Positions 12,604 to 24,697 of a stretch of DNA of 64,000 bases are shown one piece after another. Position numbers and translations under genes: made by a program. The stretch comes from [Phialemoniopsis] sp. UDSM-2020 (lineage: Eukaryota > Ascomycota > Sordariomycetes > Thyridiales > Thyridiaceae): contig JAEILZ010000001.1 of assembly GCA_018873225.1 (NCBI GenBank), positions 8,122,001 through 8,186,000 on the forward strand, given 5' to 3'. Numbering within the stretch: position 1 is the stretch's first letter; each line of letters starts with the position of its first letter. The notes beneath the pieces were generated by a model that did not search any database, was not told the origin of the DNA, and saw only the letters and a list, made by a program, of their open reading frames with translations.

Positions 12604-14203
12604 CTATACGAAGTCTCGAGGAGAGTGGACGAGACCTGGTCCACCGTCGTGTGGTAAAGGTGAATCGCGATTTTTGGCCAGTGCGGTGGGAAGAGTTATG
12701 TCTTGCCCTATGGGTACCACTGATCTTCCGTTATGCGAGGATCCGTTGTCGGTACTTCCTTTGCTCCGGGGCCGCATCTCCAATTCGTGCACAGCATCCG
12801 AACCTGGCGTCGTGCGATGGGTCCGTCTTCTCAGGCAGAGATTTGCTGTGAGGAAGCCCAAGATCAATACTGATACAACAACAAGAACTATCGCCACGAC
12901 GACATTGCTCTTGGGGCTCAAAGCGAATGGGAATCCCCTGTGTGACATCCTGGTCAGCATGATTTGCCGAGATGTACTATTCATCGGAAGAGCCTACGTG
13001 AAGCCGGTGATGACACTAGCGAAGATAACCACCCTCCCTAGCCAGACACTACCGACCGATTAGTGACTTTGTATGAAACTTCTCTGACTTTGGATCACTT
13101 ACTGAACAGGGGCTAGCATGGTTGTTTGCCGGGTTTGCTTGAACATACGATGGTGTAAATAGCCCAGCAGGAACTGAACCAACACTAAGATGGAGACGAT
13201 TAGACCGACGACCTGGTGCGGATCTTTGAACGATTTTGACTATTTTTGTTCAGCCTAGTCCGCGAAACAAGATCTGCATGACACTTACCCGGTTATACGA
13301 GGTGCTGGTCGAGATGCCCAGGATAGCCCCGATCATGGTTAGCCCGAAGGCGGCGGATTGGTTGATGGAATGCCACCGAACGTTCCCGAATCGAAGCAGC
13401 AGTATTCCAAGCGGAAACAAACCAAAGAAAGATATGATCATAAACACGCCATGCGCCATGGCCAGACTATCGGACTTGCCGGATTTCGATCTGCCAATAG
13501 CCACTGATCCAATCGATTCTATCCCGATCACCGGAGTTCCGCCGCGTCCGGAGGCATGAACCATATCCATGGTAAACGCACCGTATGCCTGATGGTACTG
13601 TAGAGGCGCGTTGAACGCGTCACGACCAATCGTCCCGTCCGGCCCGATGCCGTAGACGCAGGCTTGCGCCGTGCTAGTCACGTTTATGCCCCCACTCTTC
13701 CACGACCGACAGTTCGAGCACTTGCCATTGAAGATGTACGCGGTACCGTTATCGACGAGCCCTGTTCCCTCCAGGCTATCAATCCGTATTTTGGGAGCAT
13801 AGACTGGTTCGGAATGACCCGAAGCAATGCGGGGAGATAGCGTCACGTTTGTCGGCGTTGACCCCTGATACATGAGGAACATCAGAGATCCTGCCATTCT
13901 GTCCGAGCCGAGGCCGATGGACACCCATGACAGGCCGACGGGCATGCGGATAGAGAAGAAGAGGTCTGTGGTCGAGTTGTTGGGAATGTTCAAGGCGAAT
14001 GAGACCTTGGCCGAGGGGCTGATGAACACAGATGCCGGTATGTCATGCTCGATTGGTCCAGCTGTCTGGGCCTGGGATGGTGAAGGGGCGCTGAATACTG
14101 TGTTCCCAAAGTTAGGTGTCTTGCAAGACTATCTCCAGGACGGGTGGCACTACTCACACGAAAGAGTTGTTAGTAAAGATAGGGATGGGGCAAATGTTTT
14201 CAT
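12604..14203 (-). CDS. Secreted/membrane DOMON-cytochrome b561 protein (CDH-type heme domain)
   Basis: Encodes about 458 aa in five exons on the minus strand: 14203-14158, 14097-13289, 13239-13103, 13048-12998 and 12937-12604. A short signal peptide (MKTFAPSLSLLTTLS) is split by intron 1. Residues ~30-200 match the DOMON/CDH-cytochrome fold with WVSIGLG-like and YGAF motifs. Five hydrophobic helices follow, with the four heme histidines expected of cytochrome b561 in AHGVF, VRWHS, PHQVVG and HVWLGR. The C-terminal tail is basic, then polar. The family moves electrons across membranes, for example in ferric reduction or ascorbate recycling. The last intron (60 nt) must be spliced, because unspliced RNA has an in-frame TAG at 12994-12996. 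CTGAC followed 16 nt later by CACACAG supports the intron. A link with the PKS is not shown. Confidence 0.85.
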
Positions 14204-15070
14204 GATTCTGTATAGGCTTCAAAGGCTCGGGTAAGAAAGACGTGATGGCGAGATAGCAACTGGAAGAGATACTGAAGGGTAAAGGAGACGGAAACAAGCC
14301 ATTGTGAGGTTGTGATTATTACTTTATATTAGATCCATTTCCGACTTCTCCATCCTGCGGCCGACAACGAAACATTGGTTCTGAAACGCGACTAAGCCAC
14401 GCGATGTGAGGCTGCAAAGCCGGCGACTTCTTTCCGAATACGGAACACAAGATTTATCATCATGATCCGCAGGCACTCGAAAGAATATTGCACAATTTGT
14501 GTTCTTGTGCTACTTGCCCCGAGAAGTCAGCCCAAGCGCTTGGTAAATCATATGCCACCTTTCAATCTGCAATACTTGCCAGTAGCCAAAGTGTATGATC
14601 CTAGCTCCTGGCAACCAGACAAGTACATAGCCAGAAAACCATCATGTTCATAGTGTTCATTCGCCCATCTCTCCACGCCAGCCGATAGCATTCTGTGCGA
14701 TATGTAAGGCAGCAAAAGCAGCCCTTCACAGTCAAAATGGCGCATCTCGGACTGCAGGTGGGTCGGGTAGCTTCATCTACAAATCAAAATTCACGATACA
14801 TGCAGGTTGATACCCCTGCTGCATGTCGCCTGGTGATTGTTCAAATGCCCTGCATCAGCTTGGTGGGGGCTGTGCAGCGGCTGGATTTGGGTGGCCTCAA
14901 CCCAGACTGCGCAGCTGACAATCAAGTTCCTGACTTTATGTCGGAGCTGCTACCTGACAGGCTTCTTTCGCCTTGAATGCTGAAAAAGTGCAGGAGAAAT
15001 CGCGCGGATTCGTCTCGACCAAGGTCATCCTGATTGGTTTCAAACAGCACCGGATTGCCGAACGTCTTTC
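14204..15070. other. Intergenic region
   Basis: Shared upstream region of the divergent DOMON and ankyrin genes. Only short open frames are seen, such as a 63-codon one at 14462, with nothing to support them as genes. Confidence 0.4.
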
Positions 15071-17209
15071 ATGGATCCTCTGAGTATCACCGCCGCTTGC
15101 ATCGCGCTCGCCGAGGTTGTCATCCTGGGGCTCAAGAAGGCCAAGGCTATCCGCGATGCGCCCACCGACATCGAGCGAGTGGTCGCCGCGGTATCAGAAC
15201 TCCGGCTCGTACTGATCGAAACCCGTGCTGCACTGGAAGAGCGGCTCGCGGCAGAGAGCGAGAAGGACAAGATTGCCGACGAAGGGGATGAGATCCTTGG
15301 AGATCTCTTGGACAGAGCGAGGAAGCACCTTGAGCGGTTACAAGTCATCGCCGACAAGTCGGTGACCAGTCATCTCGCTTCGGGGTCGAAAAAGTACGCG
15401 CATCTCTCGTGGCTCAAGAACAAGTCGGAAGTGGTCGAGATCTACAAGGATGTCCAGGATCTCAAACTGAGCTTAAGCACTGTCTTGACGGCAAGGAATC
15501 TTGCACAGTTGCACCGCTTACGACGGCAGTTGGAGCAATTACCCGGTCCATCAATACCTCGGGAAGTGGTGATTGAGGCGGGAACAGCATCAGAAACTTC
15601 ATCGTCAATTCAGAGAACGGTCCCAGTTGTTTTGGCTACGACTCAACATCAGGATGCGACAACAGAGATGGGATGTGCTCTGTACTGTAGTTGCATATGC
15701 CACAAACCGATGCGAATCGACTCGCCTGCGATGCTTCGCAGGTTGGTCGGCGCGCTTGCCATCGAGAGCGGATCCACACGCACACCCTGCAACGAAAAGA
15801 AGTGTAAGCGCAGGGAGTCAACAAAGTTCAACATCACATACCGACTGCCGACCTGGTTGAAGAACACCGCCTTCATGATAGACATCACGTCAACGATGAC
15901 CGGTCCGCAGGCATCTATCAGAACACTCCGTGTCTTGCCAAGAAATGCAGAAATCTTCAGTCTGGTCTGCCAGGGTGATATCGAAGGTGTGAAGCGTCTA
16001 TTGGCTGCTGGCGCAGCATCGCTCTCTGATGTAGATGATCAACGGTGGTCGTTGGTTCACGTAGGTCTCCACTGACAAAAGCTACGGGAGGGTATGATCT
16101 ATTGACTTTACGTACAGAAGGCCTTTCTAGTAGGACAAGTCAAGATGTGCTCATTCCTGATAGAACAGGGAGCGGACATCAACATCAGCGCAGACAACGG
16201 AAGGTAGGCTCTAGCTCACATGAACCCGCTAGACACTTTCAGGTTGCCACGGTGCTAATTGACATCCAGTTCCGTCATGAACCGTGCTTGGGTCCACGAC
16301 AGGACCCTAACGGAACTCGAACCAGACCTGACAGACCTCAACGCCAAGATTCTTCGTCTCACAGACCTCGAAGAGCTCATCGAATCAAGACAATACACCG
16401 TCTTCCACAAGATTATCCTCGGCCTCAGCAAACTCGACCTCGAAGAGCAACTGCAGCACTCCACAGCCGACATTGACCGCGACGACTCCAACCTCATGTC
16501 TCCTCTGTGGTGGGCATCCGCCAAGGGCAACATAGAGTCCGTCCGCCTACTCCTGGCCTACGGCGCATCAGTCACTTCGCCCATCAAGGCCGGGCACGGC
16601 GACCCGCTGCACATCGCGGCTAATCCTGACATCATCGAGCTTCTCCTGGAGCACGGCGCCAACATCGAGGCGCGCGACAGCCTCGGCCGGACAGCGCTGC
16701 ACGTCTACTGCTACAAGGGCGGCAGCCGCGGCGGCAACGCGGCTCGCGTGCGCAAGCTCCTCGAGCGCGGAGCGGATCCCAACGCTCGCAGCACGCCGCG
16801 CGGGCAGACTGCGCTGCACTACGCCGCCATGTACGGGCTGGTCGACTACATCCCGTTGCTGCTAGACGCGGGCGCCGATCTCGACGCGCGCAAGCGGGTC
16901 GACGGGTACACGCCGCTCATGGACGCCGTGCGGCACGGGCACGCCGGCGCGGTGAGGCTGTTGCTGGACAGGGGCGCGGACTACACGGTGCTCAACGCGC
17001 GGCAGGAGACGGTGCTGCATATCTGTGCTACGCACAGCGACTGTGCGACGGCTGATGTTCTTGCTCGTGCTGGTCTGCAGGGTGTCAGGGTAGAAGCGCA
17101 GGATGCATATGGTATGACTGCAATGGAGCGTTTTGCTGTTCGCGGGAGTAGCACTACAGAGTTGGAGGAAAGTATGGAGCGTCTGTGTAAGAGCATTACT
17201 GAAAGCTAG
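15071..17209 (+). CDS. Ankyrin-repeat protein with fungal PigL_N/HeLo-like N-terminal helix domain
   Basis: Encodes 671 aa in three exons: 15071-16060, 16118-16203 and 16270-17209. The N-terminus MDPLSITAACIALAE is the usual start of fungal helical signalling domains (azaphilone cluster protein L N-terminal type, related to HeLo-like domains). It is followed by amphipathic helices to ~150. A Cys/Trp-containing middle region (~200-330) links to ankyrin repeats. One weak repeat sits near exon 2 (FLIEQGADINI), then five or more good ones fill the C-terminal half, with TALH and LLLxxGAD motifs. Similar proteins act as scaffolds or NLR-like immune or incompatibility factors; no NACHT or NB-ARC domain is present here. 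Function is unassigned beyond protein binding. The C-terminal exon is GC-rich. Confidence 0.85.
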
Positions 17210-17782
17210 TTGCACCTCGTGGGTGCTGGGATTTGCCAAGGCTGCCATCTATACCTGACCTCCCATTATCCTCCGAAAGGATTCTACCCCCTTGATGTGT
17301 TCTGGACGATGGCTAAATTGCCTGATCACGAGCTCGGAGGCCGCAGTATCAAGATTACTTTCTTGATCCATCTCCATTCCTAGTCCATGTACACAGTAAT
17401 TACCCGCCAACCATCATCAAGTCAGCTTGTGCCAATGCCACATACCACCTTCCGGGTTCTTGGCAACCTGCATCGAAAGCGACGGGTGATCAGCATGCCA
17501 AGACACATGGCACCATCGGTGGCCGGATATAATGCAACCCCAATATCGACTCTGGTGTTCGTATTATGTTATAAAAACTTCAGTTCCTGACTAGACACAA
17601 GATTGGCATTATGCGACATGCTTACTGAACGCTTTGGTATGCACAGAAAGCGTGACTGTGACCAGATTTGTGCCTGGTAGCCATCATCTCCAAACCAAAT
17701 CCCTCGATGGCTTTTTTAGATCTTCTCAAGCATTCGACCTGATATTCCTCGTTGGGTACTTGAATGCTTAGTCGTATACATC
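17210..17782. other. Intergenic region
   Basis: Lies between the ankyrin gene and the GMC oxidoreductase. No gene or clear promoter box is visible. Confidence 0.4.
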
Positions 17783-19985
17783 ATGCGTAGACTTGCAGCC
17801 ATCGCCGCTTTGATCTCCACGGTGACCCTCGGTGCCTCTGCGTCCCCCACCGAGAAGCCTGGAATCTTACGCTACGCCAATGTCGTCGAGCGGCAAGAAG
17901 ACATTAAGGACACCTACGACTATGTCATCGTGGGAGCCGGTACCGCGGGCTTGACGGTTGCCGACCGCCTCAGTGAGAGCGGAAAGTGTGGGTTTCCGCG
18001 AGCAGCACTCAGACTAAGACCATGAGCACTAACAACAGCCTAGACTCCGTCCTGGTCATCGAATATTGTCACCTGAGTAGGATGTCCCTTGGTGACTCTG
18101 AAAAGGAGAGATGCTGATAACTTGCGCTAGTCTCTGACGAGGTGATTCGCGCCGGTGGCGGGCGCAACTTCAACGATCCCGGTATCCAGTACAACATTAG
18201 TTCCGTGCCGCAACCGGAGATGTACGGACGGACGCAGAAGGTATGGATCGGGTGCTGTGTTGGCGGAAGCTCAGCTATCAACGGCATGGTGTTGGTGCGC
18301 GGCACGCGCAGTGAGTACGACGGCTGGGCCGAGCTTGGCGGCCCGAACTCGTCGTGGAACTGGGATGGTGTACTGCCGTATTTCAAGAAGGTTCGGGTCT
18401 CCGAGAAACGACCAGCAAGATGCAGTGGATGGCTAACGAGGGCTAGGCAATTCACTTCAATCCACCCGAAGAAGACTTGGCCCGAGACTTCAACATCACC
18501 TGGGACGAGAATGCATGGGGGCAGAATCCCGACACGCATACCTACGGTTCTTTTCCCAACTATTTCGAGCCCAGCATGAGTGAGTGGCACCGCGATAGCC
18601 GACGGTGAATTGCAATGTTAACGGTGCAGTTCCCATGTACGAAACAATGGGTAAGATGGTCGACATTCCACTGGATGGTGCCGGCGGGAACAACGGGCTA
18701 TTTTGGTAAGTTGAGTCCACCCGTCAAGTCTACGATGGTCTGACTTGACACAGGCACCCAACATCCATGGACAACGTAAAGTATTGGCGTTCATATGCTC
18801 GTACAGGACACTACGATGATATCACTCGTGACAATTATGACGTGATAACAAGGTACAAGGTTAGGAAGGTTACCTTTGACGGCACGACGGCTACCGGCGT
18901 GGAGTTTGTCAAGCGAGGCGGTGACGGAACAGTCCTGACAGTCAAGGCCAACAAGGAAGTCATTTTGTCAGCAGGTACAGTTCACACGCCACAGATCCTG
19001 CAAAACAGTGGAATTGGACCCAAGGATTTGCTGGAAGAGGCCAAGATCCCTGTACTACTGGAGCTGCCCGGTGTCGGTCAGAACTTCCAAGATCATGCGT
19101 ATCTTTCCGTTGGATATCGATGTAAGTCATGTTCATGCCTCAAAGTCACTCAGAAAGAAGTACTGAGCAGGAATTCGCTCCCAGGGACCAACGGGTCCCC
19201 TCCGATCCCAGACCTCAACCTCACAGGCGACCCACGCACCACCGCCGGCCCAAACCTCGGCGCCTGGATCGGCCTGCCGGCCATGACCGACGACTTCGAG
19301 CGCATCGCCGCCAAGTACGAAGCGCAGGACCCGGCGCAGTACCTCCCGGAAGGCACGCACCCGACCGTCGTCACCGGCTACGCCGAGTTTCAGCGCGTGC
19401 ACGCCGCGCTCCTGCGCAGCAAGAACGCCAACGTGCTCTGGCTGCCCCTGCGCGGCACGCCCGGCGGCATCGTCATGTCGATGCACGTCGTCAGCCACGG
19501 CACGATCAACATCAACACGACGGACCCGCAGGGCGCCGAGCCCGTGGTCGACTACCGCGCGCTGTCGAACCCGGTCGACATGGACATCATGGTCGAGAAC
19601 ATTCGCTTCATGCGCAAGTTCATGGCCCACCCTGACTTTGCGCCGTATGGCCCCATCGAGACGGCGCCCGGGATCGATGTTGAAGGGCCGGAGCTCGAGG
19701 AGTGGATCCGTAGGGTCATCATCCCGACAAACTTCCACCCCATCGCGACGGCGGCGAAGAAGCCCAAGGAGTTCGGCGGCGTAGTGGCTGAGGATCTGAC
19801 GGTGCATGGCACGCAGAGGCTGAGCGTGGCCGACGCGAGTATCATGCCTATGTTGCCTGGTGCCAACACTCAACAGCCTACATACATGGTCGCCGAAAAG
19901 GTAAGTGTCTTGAAAGTTCAATTTGTCTATCCAGCAACTCTGACTCAATAACCAGGCTGTGGATTTTATCAAAGCTCGTCAATGA
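17783..19985 (+). CDS. Secreted GMC-family FAD oxidoreductase
   Basis: Encodes 606 aa in eight exons: 17783-17987, 18044-18076, 18131-18390, 18447-18579, 18630-18705, 18754-19121, 19185-19900 and 19956-19985. All junctions keep phase. A signal peptide (MRRLAAIAALISTVTLGASA) is followed by the FAD ADP-binding motif VGAGTAG near residue 50. The GMC signature GGSSAING is present, as is the C-terminal catalytic region FHPIATA, with Asn in GANTQQP as the partner residue. The family oxidises alcohols, glucose or aryl alcohols to carbonyls with reduction of oxygen or a quinone. Secreted GMC enzymes carry out late steps in several fungal polyketide pathways. Its position 9 kb from the PKS makes oxidation of an alcohol in the polyketide a reasonable inference, but lignocellulose-related activity is an alternative. 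Confidence 0.92.
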
Positions 19986-20836
19986 CCAAGAAGCACCAAA
20001 TACGTGATGAACTTCCGGAGCAGAAAGTATGGATAGAAGTTAGTGGCTTTAAACTGGAGGGGTATATCAAATTAGAAGGGCTAAGATACTGCTAAATACA
20101 CCGCCCTAAGTAGATTAGACCGAAGGGGCGCCAGCCCCCTTTGTAGATCTACAGAGAGGGAATGCAATAACGTATTTCCGGCACGGCCGGTCCAACAGAT
20201 AGCCTAATAGCCCAGGAACTTTTGGGGAAAGAGGATGGGGGTGGAACAGGGTATCAAAAAGCGCGGAGCCCGCGGCGCCGAAGTGGAGGTGGAACAAGGG
20301 CCTACTCATGCCAATGATGTAGCGAGAAGGGGCACAGCAGGGTGGCGCCGAAATGACTTCTGGACGGGATTCTACGACCTTAGGTACCGCTCTGTCTCCA
20401 AGATCAAGGATCGTCACAGCAATGCGCGGTTTGCAGTGTCAGGCCCATTCTCAGGGCTTATGTAAACAGTGTTCACCAGCCCTCAGACCTGCGGTCCAAC
20501 ACCAGCCCCTCAGAGCATGGCAAGAGAAAGAAACCAATGATTCGGTCCAACAAATGTAGCGTGTATCTGTTCTTCCGCTTAAGCCTCACAGCAACGCAAC
20601 ATGAGGGGCTTCTCCTGTGGCGTTGTCTTTCACGAAGGTGGGTACTTTACTGTGATCCATCTCTGAGCATATGAAGGATCAACGCTAGGCTAAACTGGGT
20701 GGAAAGGATGGAACGGCACCGCTGGTTTTTTTCTTTAGCGACCGGATGACCCGGCCGGTAGCTTCTCTATATCAAACGACGTGAACCACCTGGTAGCGTA
20801 CAAACTTCACCTGCCGTTCAGCTGACACACCTCACG
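19986..20836. other. Intergenic region with repeat copy
   Basis: Holds no gene I can support. Positions 20419-20495 are the first copy of an inverted repeat whose second copy lies at 23981-24062. The last 80 bases are the leader of the zinc-finger regulator. Confidence 0.5.
20419..20495 (-). repeat. Inverted repeat copy A
   Basis: Read on the minus strand, this segment matches 23981-24062 on the plus strand over ~76 bases with only scattered differences and small gaps. The shared core is GACCGCAGGT, then GAGGGCTGGTGAACAC, then AAGCCCT, GGCCTGAC and GCGCATTGC. It is probably a remnant of a small transposable element or a terminal inverted repeat. Confidence 0.75.
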
Positions 20837-22300
20837 ATGGAGCGGTCAAAAGTCCCAACCCCGGAGCAATTATTCTATTGCTCATCAGAGTATGGTGTGG
20901 TCATTTGCACAACATGCGGATACGCTATTCAGCCAGGTGCAATTGCACGCCATCTCAAGGATATCCATCATGTGTACAGGTCTCGTCGTCGCCCATACAT
21001 TGACTTTGTGTCTGGATTCGACTTCAAGAGCCCGGAAGACGTGATTCGCAGCAGGATATACGACTTTCCAGTCTCGCACCTGCCGGTCTTTGATGGCCTA
21101 CGATGTCTTAGTCCAGGCTGCAACCACCTGTGCGTGTCGACGAAACGTATGCAGAAGCACTGGCTATCAATACACTGCAGACACGGCTACCATGGTGCGG
21201 ATTGGTGTCAATCCGATTTACAGACTTTCTTCAGAGGTAACCTCTTACATTATTTTACCAGCTCTTCGAACTTCGATTCGCTGGCGTCTGAAGAGGTAAG
21301 GTCGTACGTGTCCTATCTGGAGACTATTAGTGAATAATGATATGCCTAGGACACATACTCGGGTCTAGGCAAAGTCCACTCTCTACACGCAGTTGATACT
21401 AGTGAAGACTTCCTACATTACCACTATCTTACATCAACCTACAAATCCCTTGTCGGCCGTCATGGAACCGAGGACACGTGGAGGTGCGGCGTTCCTCAGC
21501 TTGCTAATTCACAACCCTTCTTGAAGCATGGCATCTTAGCTTGTTCGGCATTACATCTTGCTTATACACATCCTTTATACAAGCGAGACTTTCTCATTTG
21601 TGCTCGCACCCATCAAGGGATCGGGATGCGTTTCTTTCGTAATGCCCTCGATTATATCACAAAGGACAACTGCAATGCGATTCTCGCATTCTCACACCTA
21701 CTGGTGATATATTCATTGGCGGAAGGGCAACAAGATGAGCACTTTCTGCTCACTAACTCATCTCGGTCAGACCAGCAGTCTCTAAGCAGTTGGCTGTATT
21801 TTGTTCGACACGGCTGCGCTCTTGTGTGCAACTACTGGGAGGAGATCGAGACTGGCCCGCTGGCAGAGCTTGCAGCTTCTTGGGAATTGCCGGCTGCTAA
21901 CAATGGAGCCAAGTGTCCCGGGTTATCCGACTTCATCAGGTTTCTTGAAAGTAATGAGGAAAGGGGAGAGGTCACTGAAGCCTACAGAATTTGTCGAATA
22001 GCCGCACTCGATTTGAATGTGGCATTTGGGTTTGCGAACGATCTTGGTGTCGAGCTAACCACCTGGGATGCTGTGCGCGTGTGGCCAATGTCTGTGTCGG
22101 CCGAATATATAGACCTACTGAACCGGCAACACCCAGCTGCCTTGGTTGTACTGGCATACTACTGTCTCCTGCTCGCGAATTTGAGATCGCTCTGGTACAC
22201 TGCAGAAGCACCCTACCGTACCTTGACCATCATTGAGGATCGAATTGATCGCAAATGGCATGGTCATATCTCGCCTGTTCTTGACGAGATAGCAGTATAG
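20837..22300 (+). CDS. Zinc-finger protein with OrsD-like N-terminus and fungal transcription-factor-like C-terminus
   Basis: Encodes 469 aa in two exons, 20837-21295 and 21350-22300, joined in phase 0. The N-terminus has two C2H2-like motifs: CTTCGYA with HLKDIHH (~27-50), and CLSPGC with HWLSIHC (~90-120). This pair is typical of the fungal OrsD/DUF3505 domain. The C-terminal part has the HGILACSALHLAY segment and helices seen in the C-terminal domain of sterol-uptake-control-like fungal regulators. I infer a pathway-type transcription regulator. It sits between the GMC oxidoreductase and the epoxide hydrolase, inside a pair of inverted repeats, and is the best candidate for a cluster regulator in this window. 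No Zn2Cys6 motif is present. Confidence 0.8.
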
Positions 22301-22499
22301 GCACACAGAGACCAGCAAAACGGACTGGTCAATGAACAGTCATCTAGTATAGAGGAGAAGAGTGGGATGGTTCTAGCTAAAAATTTCTTGAGTGGCTACT
22401 TTGAAGAAAGTGATCGTGTCAAGGTAGCTGATGGAGGTGGCGGAATGCACAGAACCTGGTTCATGTGAAACAGGAGCTGTGCAAACTGGCCCGCTCTGC

Positions 22500-23593
22500 T
22501 CAATCGTTTGACTGTGCAAATTCCAACAAGATCGAGCTCACATTTTCCCTCTGCTCAAGCATTAACCAGTGTCCGGCATCCACCCATCGTTCAGTGTACC
22601 CTCGGGTGGCGTATGGCTCGGTTTGCATGCCCAGCTGATCTGCTCTTGTAACAAGATCTTTGGTGCCACCGATGGTCAGAACGGGTACTTTGAGGAGTCT
22701 GTTCTCGTCCGTGATTGACTCGGCATCCTTTGCCTGGACGCCACGCATTATCGCTTGGTAGTAGTTGAGAGATGCTGCAACGGTGTCTTTCTGGCTGTAT
22801 ATTTTGAGCCAATTTGCTTTGTCCCCCTCAGTGAGCCACGACGGCAACAAGGTGGTAGTGTTGGAAGTTAGCCAGGTACGGGCCGTGCCTAAACCGGCGA
22901 GGTTTTCGGCCCAGGCGGATGCATTCGTGTGGAAAGCGAGATGGAAATATGACTCGAGCTGGATTAGGAATGTCAAAATGGAGGTCCTGTCAATCAACGG
23001 GGAAGACGTACCCTTTCGCTGATCAGGGATGCGGCGTTATATGAATTGAAGAAGTACCAGTAGCCAAATTGCATGTAGCCAAGCTGTTGCAGCCCATAAG
23101 CATTCAAAGCGTCGATATCGAGGAAAGTTCCGGGTGCACTGTATCCGACAGATAAAAAGGCCAACTTCTCGAAACGTTCCGGGTGCCACACCGCTGCATT
23201 CGAGAGAACATTGGTGCCCCAGTCATGTCCCACCCCAATAACTTTGTCCAGCTTCTCTTGGTCGAGAATGCCTGCAAGGTGCCCTCCAATCTTCCTCAAG
23301 TTGTATGCTTCAGTCTCAAGAGGTTTGTCACTGTCTCCGTAACCAAGGCAGTCAGGAGCTACTACTCCAAAACCAGCCGCCGAGAGATCAGCGATTTGGT
23401 GTCGCCAGTCATTGCGCGAGGAAGGATAGCCGTGAATGAGAAGGAAGGTCGGCTTAGACTCCTGGGCAGGAACAAAGTCATACACATATTTCAGACCGGA
23501 ACATGTCGTGAAGGTCTTGGTGGTACTGGTCCCAATGGTACTGCCAGCAATTGCAAACGCGAAAATGAAGCGGAAAGTCTGGGAAAGGCCCAT
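22500..23593 (-). CDS. Alpha/beta-hydrolase, epoxide hydrolase type, with signal peptide
   Basis: Encodes 346 aa in two exons, 23593-23012 and 22958-22500. A hydrophobic N-terminus (FIFAFAIAGSTIG) suggests entry to the secretory pathway. Family motifs are HGYPSSR (oxyanion region, ~55), GHDWG with the nucleophilic Asp (~122), the acid Asp in GGTKD, and the base His in DAGHW near the end. Asp rather than Ser at the nucleophile position points to epoxide hydrolase (or the related haloalkane dehalogenase group) rather than esterase. A TATA-like box (minus-strand TTATATAAAG, 23674-23683) lies ~80 bases upstream. Next to the PKS and GMC genes it could open an epoxide in a polyketide, which is inferred only from position. 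Confidence 0.92.
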
Positions 23594-23673
23594 ATTGAGC
23601 GGCGTTTTAAGGATGTAAGGCTGTCGATAATGTAGTTGCCATTGTCATCAGAGAGATTAACAGTCTTTTGATG

Positions 23674-23683
23674 CTTTATATAA
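23674..23683 (-). promoter_or_regulatory. TATA-like box of the epoxide hydrolase gene
   Basis: Minus-strand TTATATAAAG, about 80 bases upstream of the ATG at 23593. Confidence 0.5.
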
Positions 23684-23980
23684 TTGATATCGAGGACAAG
23701 TGCCAAGACATATCAACGGTGCCGTTCCGCTAAATGTTGCGTCGCATTACTGACCCACTAGAATCTTGGCCATGTGGGCTCCTGTTGGACCGAATTGTTG
23801 TTGATCATGTCTGATTCCCTGTGGATCGGCTTCTCTGGAGGGATATCTAGGGGGTCTAGTTTAAATGAGGTTTAGTGTCCTATCTAAACCTCGGATCGCT
23901 CCAGCAAGGTTCGTTTTACAGAAACGCCGCGGTTTTGTGCAATCTGAACAAGTAGCTTAGATAGACATCTCCTATCGTTA

Positions 23981-24062
23981 GACCGCAGGTATGAGGGCTG
24001 GTGAACACAGTGTACATAACTAAGCCCTAGGAATAGGCCTGACCCCGTGGAGTGCGCATTGC
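23981..24062 (+). repeat. Inverted repeat copy B
   Basis: Matches the reverse complement of 20419-20495. The two copies face each other across 3.5 kb that holds the zinc-finger regulator and the epoxide hydrolase gene. Confidence 0.75.
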
Positions 24063-24697
24063 ATAAACAAGCCCCGTTTCATGGCAAGTGGGTGACAGAT
24101 TACATGACGGTTTGCCTTCTCGATCTACCTCGACCCATAACTGATCACCCAAGATTATCCCGCTACCTAAGCGCATATAGATCATTCAGCTTATTAGTAT
24201 TTTGTGTAGAGATTGATCCAAAACCGTCAACCTTTCTGACACCCACTTGCATGGGAACGAACCTCGTTATGAGTAGTGCTCGGATTCAACTCTACGGGCT
24301 GATATGTGGCCCCGATCTGGCGGAACCCATGCAGTATCGAAGCTCGAATTCTAGGTACGATGCGTGATCAGTCCACCTTCCACACTGCTTCCTTCTTGTG
24401 ACTATCCCGAAATGTCAAAGCACGTGAGCTAGGCTTTCTGTATCAGGATCTGAGCTGGTCTAACAGAACCTGTAAAATGCAATGGGTAGAATATGCTAAA
24501 TCAGCTACTTGGCGGTCCGTCCACCCATCAATCGAGACTCGTCCTATTATGAATATCCCAACCAGGGAAAATGAGCAGATATCGTGATCTACTGGGGAAG
24601 CGGTCGCGAAGCCATCTCCTACCTCACATGCAATCTTCGGGATACACAATCTCGATGCCCCTCTCCTGACTTCATGGCTAGGGAACAAAAGAACCCA

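Larger units (their letters stand above)
23594..24697. other. Intergenic region with repeat copy and hairpin
   Basis: No gene is supported. The region contains a perfect 9-bp inverted repeat with an 8-base loop (GAGGTTTAG at 23867-23875, CTAAACCTC at 23884-23892) and the second copy of the inverted repeat at 23981-24062. The bases beyond are AT-richer with many stops, as expected of decayed transposon sequence. Confidence 0.5.

Noticed and set aside
12994..12996. In-frame TAG within the DOMON-cytochrome b561 gene
   Set aside because: A 60-nt intron (12997-12938) with a CTGAC branch site and CAG acceptor removes it in frame, and the joined protein fits the family.
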